DNA from: a bacterium
GTDB taxonomy: Bacteria > Myxococcota_A > Bradymonadia > UBA7976 > UBA1532
DNA length: 18,726 nucleotides
Assembly: GCA_030424955.1 (NCBI GenBank)
Contig: JAUHVS010000031.1
Coordinates: 1 to 18,726 of the forward strand
Reading direction: 5' to 3'
The number at the start of each line of letters is the position of its first letter. Positions within the stretch are counted from its first letter, which is position 1. Both the position numbers and the translations under genes were made by a program. Under the pieces are notes generated by a model. The model was not told the DNA's origin. It was given only the letters and a program-made list of their open reading frames with translations, and ran no database searches. Below, piece after piece: positions 14,392 through 18,726 of this stretch.

Positions 14392-15237
14392 ATGCGATCC
14401 CCCCAGTCACTCTGTGTTCTCGCGGCCCTCAGCCTCGCGGTGGGCTGCGATGACGATCCCGCCGCCGAGCCGGCCGCGGTGGACGCCGCCGCCGACGCCC
14501 AGGCGCTGGACGCCGGGGCCGCCGACGGCGCGCTCCCCAGCCCCAACGCCTGCACCGGCGAGGGCACCCCCGCCGCCACCGCCCGCTGCCGCGCGCCCAC
14601 CCTGCCCGCCGCCCACTACGTCGCCCAGGCCGAGCTGTACTTCGACACCCTGGACGCCCGCCAGCCGGTGGATCGGGTGCCCACCTACGCCGACGACGTG
14701 GCCCGCTGGGAGTGGCCGCCGTGGCTGCTGCTCACGGGCTACGGCCGCGACGACATGATCGCCACCGGGGTCGCCCTGCGGGATCTGGACCCCTCGACGG
14801 TGCCCGAGCGCGACTGCCGCTTCTTCGACACCGAGCCTTTCGCCCGCTGCGTGGTGACCTTCGAGTACGAGGGCGGCCTGTGCCCCATCTACGAGGAGTT
14901 CGTCTTCAATGACGCGGGCGAGATGACCTTCATCGAGGCTTGGTCCGTGCAGCCCGGCGACGCCCCCGCCGGCTGGGCCGACGACCCGTGGGGCGAGGGC
15001 GACGCCTTCCCGCGGCTGTCCACCCGCGTGCCGGGCCTGGGCACCCCGGTGGGCACGGTGGATCTCGACGCGCCCTGGGCCCTCGCCGCCGCCGAGGCCG
15101 ATCCCGACGTGGCCGATCTCTTCGCCCGCGCGGCCAACTGGCGGCTGGCCTGGGCCCGCGAGTACGGGGCCGCCGATCCCAACTTCTTCGCCATCGGCTG
15201 CGGCTGGCCCATCGACGCCCCCACGCCCGACCCCTGA
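14392..15237 (+). CDS. Secreted lipoprotein, unknown function
   Basis: ATG 14392 follows a GGAGG ribosome binding site. The 281-residue product has a signal peptide ending in LAVGC (Cys19), followed by Asp-Asp-Asp, which tends to hold lipoproteins at the inner membrane in enterics but means less in other groups. An Asp/Ala-rich linker (about 20-48) of the kind common in myxobacterial lipoproteins leads to a globular domain rich in aromatic residues, with several cysteines (TARCRAP, ERDCRFFD, FARCVV, GGLCPIYEEF, AIGCGWPI) that probably form disulfides. I do not recognise the domain. It stands between the sigma operon and the nitronate monooxygenase-like gene with 87 bases on each side. Confidence 0.78.
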   Translation: MRSPQSLCVLAALSLAVGCDDDPAAEPAAVDAAADAQALDAGAADGALPSPNACTGEGTPAATARCRAPTLPAAHYVAQAELYFDTLDARQPVDRVPTYADDVARWEWPPWLLLTGYGRDDMIATGVALRDLDPSTVPERDCRFFDTEPFARCVVTFEYEGGLCPIYEEFVFNDAGEMTFIEAWSVQPGDAPAGWADDPWGEGDAFPRLSTRVPGLGTPVGTVDLDAPWALAAAEADPDVADLFARAANWRLAWAREYGAADPNFFAIGCGWPIDAPTPDP

Positions 15238-15290
15238 CCCCCCGCCCCGGGCCCCAGACAAAGGCGGTGGTGCGGCCGCCCCCCGCGGGT

Positions 15291-15296
15291 CAGAAT
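15291..15296 (+). promoter_or_regulatory. Candidate -10 element for the nitronate monooxygenase-like gene
   Basis: CAGAAT lies 28 bases before the ATG at 15325, in an otherwise GC-only stretch. No convincing -35 element is visible upstream. Confidence 0.22.
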
Positions 15297-15324
15297 GCGG
15301 CGACCGAGCCCCCCCGGAGGACCC

Positions 15325-16212
15325 ATGACCGCCTTCCACACGCCCCTCTCCCGCCGCCTGGGCCTGCGCTACCCCATCGTGGCCGCGCCCATGTTCATCA
15401 TCTCGAACAAAGAGATGCTGCTGGCCTGCGCCGAGGCGGGGATCATGGGCGCCATGCCGTCCCTCAACGCCCGCACGCCCGAGGCGCTGCGCGCCGATCT
15501 CGAGTGGCTGCGCGCCAAGACCGACAAGCCCTTCGCCATCAACATGACCATCGGCCTCACCCCGCCCAAGCGCCTGATCGCCGACGTCGCGCTGCTGGAG
15601 GAGTTCGAGGTGCCGGTCTGGATCACCAGCTACGGCAACCCCACCGAGTACGTGCAGCGCGCCCACGCCAAGGGCGCCACGGTGTTCCACGACGTCATCA
15701 ACCTGCGCCACGCCCAGAAGGCGGCCGCGGCGGGCGTCGACGCCATCATCGGCGTGGGCGCGGGCGCCGGCGGCCACGCGGGCCGCATCACGCCCTTCGC
15801 CCTCATCCCCTACCTGCGCGAGCACCTGTCCGTGCCCGTCATCGCCGCGGGCGCCATCAGCACCGGCCGCCAGATCGCCGCCAGCTTCGCCCTGGGCGCC
15901 GAGCTCGCCTACATGGGCACCCGCTTCATCACCTCGACGGAGTGCGGCGCGCAGGCCGAGTACAAGCAGATGGTGGTGGACGCCACGCCCGAGGACATCG
16001 TCTACACCGACCAGGTGAGCGGCGTGCACGCCAACTTCCTCAAGGCGAGCCTGCCGGACGGCGGCGAGCCCACGCAGGACGCCAAGCGCTGGAAGGACAT
16101 CTGGAGCGCCGGCCACGGCGTCGCCGAGATCACCGAGGTGCTCAGCATCGAGCGCATCGTCGACGACATCGTGCGCGAGTATCACGACGCCGTGGCCGCG
16201 CTGCCCCGGTGA
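15325..16212 (+). CDS. Nitronate monooxygenase / 2-nitropropane dioxygenase-like flavoprotein
   Basis: This FMN-binding TIM-barrel family oxidises alkyl nitronates; related members are the enoyl-ACP reductase FabK, so the substrate here is uncertain. The start at ATG 15325 is chosen for its CCGGAGGA ribosome binding site; the frame is open 30 bases further upstream without such a site. The 295-residue product shows YPIVAAPM (16-23), PFAINMTIG (69-77), GAGAGGHAG (145-153) with the likely catalytic His151, VIAAGAISTGRQIAASFALGA (172-192) and MGTRFITSTE (197-206), which bind the FMN phosphate. All core parts are present, and it is slightly shorter than many members. The truncated rarA gene starts six bases after its stop, so the two are probably transcribed together. 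Confidence 0.9.
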   Translation: MTAFHTPLSRRLGLRYPIVAAPMFIISNKEMLLACAEAGIMGAMPSLNARTPEALRADLEWLRAKTDKPFAINMTIGLTPPKRLIADVALLEEFEVPVWITSYGNPTEYVQRAHAKGATVFHDVINLRHAQKAAAAGVDAIIGVGAGAGGHAGRITPFALIPYLREHLSVPVIAAGAISTGRQIAASFALGAELAYMGTRFITSTECGAQAEYKQMVVDATPEDIVYTDQVSGVHANFLKASLPDGGEPTQDAKRWKDIWSAGHGVAEITEVLSIERIVDDIVREYHDAVAALPR

Positions 16213-16218
16213 CGCCCC

Positions 16219-16899
16219 TTGGATGATCTGTTCGACTGGCGCCGCAAGCGGGCCCTCGACGCCGAGGCGCCTCTGGCGGCCCGCATGCGCCCCCGCACCC
16301 TCGACGAGTACGTCGGCCAGGCCGCCATCGTGGGCCCCGGCCGGCTGCTGCGCCGCGCCATCCAGGCCGACCAGCTCGGCTCGCTGATCTTCTACGGCCC
16401 CCCGGGCACCGGCAAGACCACCCTGGCGCGGGTCATCGCCAACACCACCAAGGCCGAGTTCATCGCGCTGAACGCCGTGCTCAGCGGCGTGAAGGACATC
16501 CGCGAGGCCGTGCAGCGCGCCCAGCACCTGCGCGGCGAGCGCGGCCGGCGGTCGATCCTGTTCATCGACGAGGTGCACCGCTTCAACAAGTCGCAGCAGG
16601 ACGCGCTGCTGCCCTGGGTCGAGAACGGCACCGTGATCCTGGTGGGGGCCACCACCGAGAACAGCGACGGCGAGGTCCTGATCGCCACCATCCAGTTCAC
16701 CGGGTTCACCGAGGCGCCGCCGGCCGGCCAGTATGGCGGGGGCGACGTGAACATCTTCATCCAGGTGCAGGCCGGCGGCGAGCAGCTGCGCCCGATGGGG
16801 CCTGATCAGACGGTCACCGTCACCGAGACAGGGGGAAGTATCCGGGTCACGCTGGATCCCTCCACGGTGCCTGCGGCGGGCTTCATCCAGTGCGGCTGA
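16219..16899 (+). CDS. Truncated RarA/MgsA AAA+ ATPase fused to an unrelated C-terminal tail
   Basis: Residues 1-148 match the start of RarA (MgsA), a clamp-loader-like ATPase acting at stalled replication forks: ARMRPRTLDEYVGQ (21-34), Walker A GPPGTGKT (60-67), SGVKDIRE (89-96), Walker B ILFIDEVHRFNK (113-124), QQDALLPWVENGT and the sensor-1 block GATTEN (143-148). Normal RarA continues with PSFEVNxALLSR, the sensor 2/arginine finger lid and the tetramerisation domain, about 440 residues in all. Here the sequence switches at about base 16660 to SDGEVLIATIQFTGF and a beta-rich, Gly/Thr/Val-rich stretch ending GFIQCG, which looks like the end of an exported protein. The TTG start at 16219 is the only one giving the conserved N-terminus (DDLFDW). 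The product is probably not a working RarA. Confidence 0.85.
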   Translation: MDDLFDWRRKRALDAEAPLAARMRPRTLDEYVGQAAIVGPGRLLRRAIQADQLGSLIFYGPPGTGKTTLARVIANTTKAEFIALNAVLSGVKDIREAVQRAQHLRGERGRRSILFIDEVHRFNKSQQDALLPWVENGTVILVGATTENSDGEVLIATIQFTGFTEAPPAGQYGGGDVNIFIQVQAGGEQLRPMGPDQTVTVTETGGSIRVTLDPSTVPAAGFIQCG

Positions 16900-16974
16900 G
16901 CCGGCCCTGAGCGCCCGGCGCCCCGCGGCGCCCGCTCACCCCCACCTTGCCCACCCCCTCGTGGGCGTCGGTGG

Positions 16975-16980
16975 TACGCT
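16975..16980 (+). promoter_or_regulatory. Candidate -10 element for the 17009 gene
   Basis: TACGCT (TAnnnT form) lies 28 bases before ATG 17009. TTGCCC at 16947-16952 could be a -35, but the spacer would be 22 bases, which is too long for a standard promoter. Confidence 0.22.
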
Positions 16981-17008
16981 GCCCCTGCCCAAGCCGCTGG
17001 GGGAGCCC

Positions 17009-17479
17009 ATGCCTGACGTCAGCCTGCCGAACGCGCAGCCGCCGCAGTTTCCCGACGAGTGCCTGCTGTGCGGGCGCGCGCACCCCGGGGACCAGGTCGC
17101 GTTCAGCGCCCGGTTCAACGGCATGGCGCCGCTGAAGGGCGACGTCTTGCAGCGGTTTCAGGCCACAGCCCCGGCCTGCGCCGGCTGTCGCCGTGGGCTG
17201 GTGCGGTCGCGCTGGGTGGGCAAGTCCGCGGTCGGCCTCGGGCTGCTGGTGTCCATCGGGCTGATCCTGGCAGCGCTCCAGCTGCGCTGGGTGGCGCTCG
17301 ATGGCTGGCGGGGCTACGTCGCGTTCGCCGCGATGCTCATCGTGCCCTACGCCCTGGCGCAGCGGGCCTACACCGCGGCCTTCGACTTCGCGCCGTGGTC
17401 CGACCGGGTCGTGTACTCGTTTCGGGATCGGGGCTACGCCGAGCGCTTCGCGGCGCTGAATGACACCCAGGCGCCCTGA
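17009..17479 (+). CDS. Membrane protein with four-cysteine zinc-ribbon-like N-terminus
   Basis: ATG 17009 is preceded by GGGGGAG (about 16999-17005). The 156-residue product has two CxxC pairs in its N-terminal part, CLLCGRAHP (Cys18, Cys21) and CAGCRRG (Cys57, Cys60), which would form a small zinc-binding or redox unit. Two membrane helices follow (about 72-93 and 101-121), then a polar C-terminal tail with aromatic and charged residues. I recognise no family. It seems to start a transcription unit that continues with the dioxygenase-like gene 28 bases downstream and the DksA/TraR-type gene. Confidence 0.75.
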   Translation: MPDVSLPNAQPPQFPDECLLCGRAHPGDQVAFSARFNGMAPLKGDVLQRFQATAPACAGCRRGLVRSRWVGKSAVGLGLLVSIGLILAALQLRWVALDGWRGYVAFAAMLIVPYALAQRAYTAAFDFAPWSDRVVYSFRDRGYAERFAALNDTQAP

Positions 17480-17507
17480 CGGGGGCGCCGGCAGGCGAGG
17501 GGGGACC

Positions 17508-18476
17508 ATGGAGCGGCTCGACAGCGTGCTGAGCGACGCGGCCTTCGCGGCCCTGCGGGCGCAGGTCGAGGGCTTCGGGCCCTACCGCACCTATGTCGCG
17601 GCCCAGCAGCAGCAGGGGCTGGGCAAGGGCCTGGTGCGGCGCCACGACGCGCTGATGAACCACATGATCCGCGGGGGGATGGGCGAGGGCCTCGAGGCGC
17701 TGGCCGCGCGGGTGAACCTGTTCCGCGGCACGTACGCCGAGGCGCAGGCCCTGCGGGTGCCGGGGGGCGAGGCGCTGTTCACGCACCCGGCGTTCCTGGC
17801 GGCCGCCGAGCGGATCTCGGGCCGGCCCGTGGTGCGGCCAAGCATGCTCTACGCCAACGTGCTGGTGCCGGGGCAGGTGCTGCCCATCCACACCGACACG
17901 CCCGCCTTCGGGGCGCTCGACCAGAGCACCACGCCGGAGTGGCTGCTGGTGTGCATGGGGCACTCTGGCCTGTTCGAGCCGTGGCGCACGCCGACGGTGG
18001 GCGTGGTGACGTTCCTCACCGACAGCCCCGGGGGCGCCTTCGTCGCCTTCCCCGACGGGCCCGAGGGGGCCGCGACGCACACCGCCCCCATGGCCAACAC
18101 CGCGGTGATGCTGGACCCCGAGCTTGTCTTTCACGGGGTGGCCCGGGTGGGCGGGCCGGACGCGCCGGTGCCGCCGAGCGCGCCCGGCACCTGGATCGAG
18201 CACACGGCGGGGGACCGCTGGACCCTGCGGGCGAAGGGCGAGGCGGTGGCCGAGTACCGCTGGGACGCGCTGCGGGTGTCGTTCCAGTGGAAGGCGAAGT
18301 GCCTGCCCGCCGACGGGGACGCGCCCCCCACGCTGACCCGCGCCGAGGCCGAGGCGCGGCTCATCGAGGATCTGCGGGCTCGGGGGGTCGTGGGCGACGC
18401 GCTGCCCAACGAGACCCAGCTCGCGGTGCTGATGATCCAGACCTATGTGCGCTTCCCGTCGGCTGGGCTCGCCTGA
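17508..18476 (+). CDS. 2OG-Fe(II) dioxygenase-like protein
   Basis: The 322-residue soluble protein carries a pattern expected for an Fe(II)-binding double-stranded beta-helix: LPIHTD with His128 and Asp130 (HxD), the distal His209 in ELVFHGVARV, and Arg256 in ALRVSFQW, placed about right to bind 2-oxoglutarate. Such enzymes hydroxylate or otherwise oxidise small molecules or side chains, coupled to decarboxylation of 2-oxoglutarate. The substrate is unknown, and the wider sequence (MLYANVLVPGQ, GVVTFLTDSPGGAFVAFP) does not let me name a subfamily. ATG 17508 follows a GAGGGGGGA ribosome binding site and is preferred over an in-frame start at 17460 within the previous gene. The next gene begins 24 bases after its stop. 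Confidence 0.7.
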   Translation: MERLDSVLSDAAFAALRAQVEGFGPYRTYVAAQQQQGLGKGLVRRHDALMNHMIRGGMGEGLEALAARVNLFRGTYAEAQALRVPGGEALFTHPAFLAAAERISGRPVVRPSMLYANVLVPGQVLPIHTDTPAFGALDQSTTPEWLLVCMGHSGLFEPWRTPTVGVVTFLTDSPGGAFVAFPDGPEGAATHTAPMANTAVMLDPELVFHGVARVGGPDAPVPPSAPGTWIEHTAGDRWTLRAKGEAVAEYRWDALRVSFQWKAKCLPADGDAPPTLTRAEAEARLIEDLRARGVVGDALPNETQLAVLMIQTYVRFPSAGLA

Positions 18477-18499
18477 CCGCCGCCGCGAGAGGAGACCCG

Positions 18500-18726
18500 A
18501 TGGCCGATCCGCTTGAGCTCACCGACGCGCAGCTCGCCGAGCTCACCGCCGACCTGCGCGCCCTGCACCGCGAGCTGACCGTCGCCCTGGCGAGCGCGGC
18601 GGGCGCCGTCGCCACGGTGGATCTCGACCAGCCCATCGGTCGGCTGTCGCGCATGGACCAGCTGCAGGCGCAGCAGCTGGCCAAGGCCACCCGGCACCGG
18701 CACCAGATGCGGCTCAACCAGGTGGA
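18500..18726 (+). CDS. DksA/TraR-type zinc-finger regulator (partial, cut by window end)
   Basis: The ATG at 18500 has a strong ribosome binding site (GAGAGGAGA). The 75 visible residues form a helical N-terminal region with VDLDQPIGRLSRMDQLQAQQ (about 41-60), the segment that precedes the C4 zinc finger in many TraR/DksA-family proteins; the finger itself lies beyond the window. DksA acts with ppGpp in the RNA polymerase secondary channel, but shorter relatives with this 'DQxxxGRLSRxDxLQxQ' pattern have no assigned role. It follows the dioxygenase-like gene by 23 bases and is probably in the same operon. Confidence 0.75.
   Translation, partial: MADPLELTDAQLAELTADLRALHRELTVALASAAGAVATVDLDQPIGRLSRMDQLQAQQLAKATRHRHQMRLNQV

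Overview
The window is very GC-rich, densely coded DNA with strong G/C bias at third codon positions. It carries lipoproteins with Asp/Ala-rich linkers after the lipobox, a YcbB-type L,D-transpeptidase and an inositol-phosphate synthase. Together these suggest a Gram-negative bacterium of the Myxococcota or former deltaproteobacterial kind. That placement is inferred from style, not from a marker gene. I see no rRNA, tRNA, CRISPR array, insertion sequence or phage genes.

Layout. (1) 1-496: the left edge holds a possible minus-strand gene end and a fragment encoding only the last domain of an elongation factor G. (2) 662-2021: a rhomboid protease and a lipobox-bearing multi-pass membrane protein. 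(3) 2028-3629 minus: an L,D-transpeptidase lipoprotein, divergent from a small exported, probably beta-barrel protein (3794-4369). (4) 4484-8786: a DUF6973-type protein, then zwf, pgl and gnd, the complete oxidative branch of the pentose phosphate pathway in reaction order. (5) 8793-10199 minus: a TerB-like protein and a cysteine-free unknown protein. (6) 10399-11592: myo-inositol-1-phosphate synthase, which uses the same substrate as Zwf. (7) 11620-12551 minus: an ArsC/Spx-family protein overlapping a membrane protein. (8) 12706-14304: a tightly coupled operon of a DUF5808-like membrane protein, a sigma-70/ECF-type sigma factor, a membrane protein in the anti-sigma position, and a YbjQ protein. 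(9) 14392-16212: a lipoprotein of unknown function and a nitronate monooxygenase-like flavoprotein. (10) 16219-16899: a RarA (MgsA) ATPase cut off inside its AAA+ core and fused to an unrelated tail. (11) 17009 to the end: a four-cysteine membrane protein, a protein with 2OG-Fe(II)-dioxygenase-like residues, and the start of a DksA/TraR-type regulator.

Two themes stand out. One is metabolic: four genes act on glucose 6-phosphate or its direct products, giving NADPH, pentose phosphate and inositol phosphate. The other is structural: two normally intact housekeeping-type genes (EF-G and RarA) each end at an abrupt junction, which means either real rearrangement with gene fusion or assembly chimerism. 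The sigma-factor operon is the best candidate for a little-described functional system.
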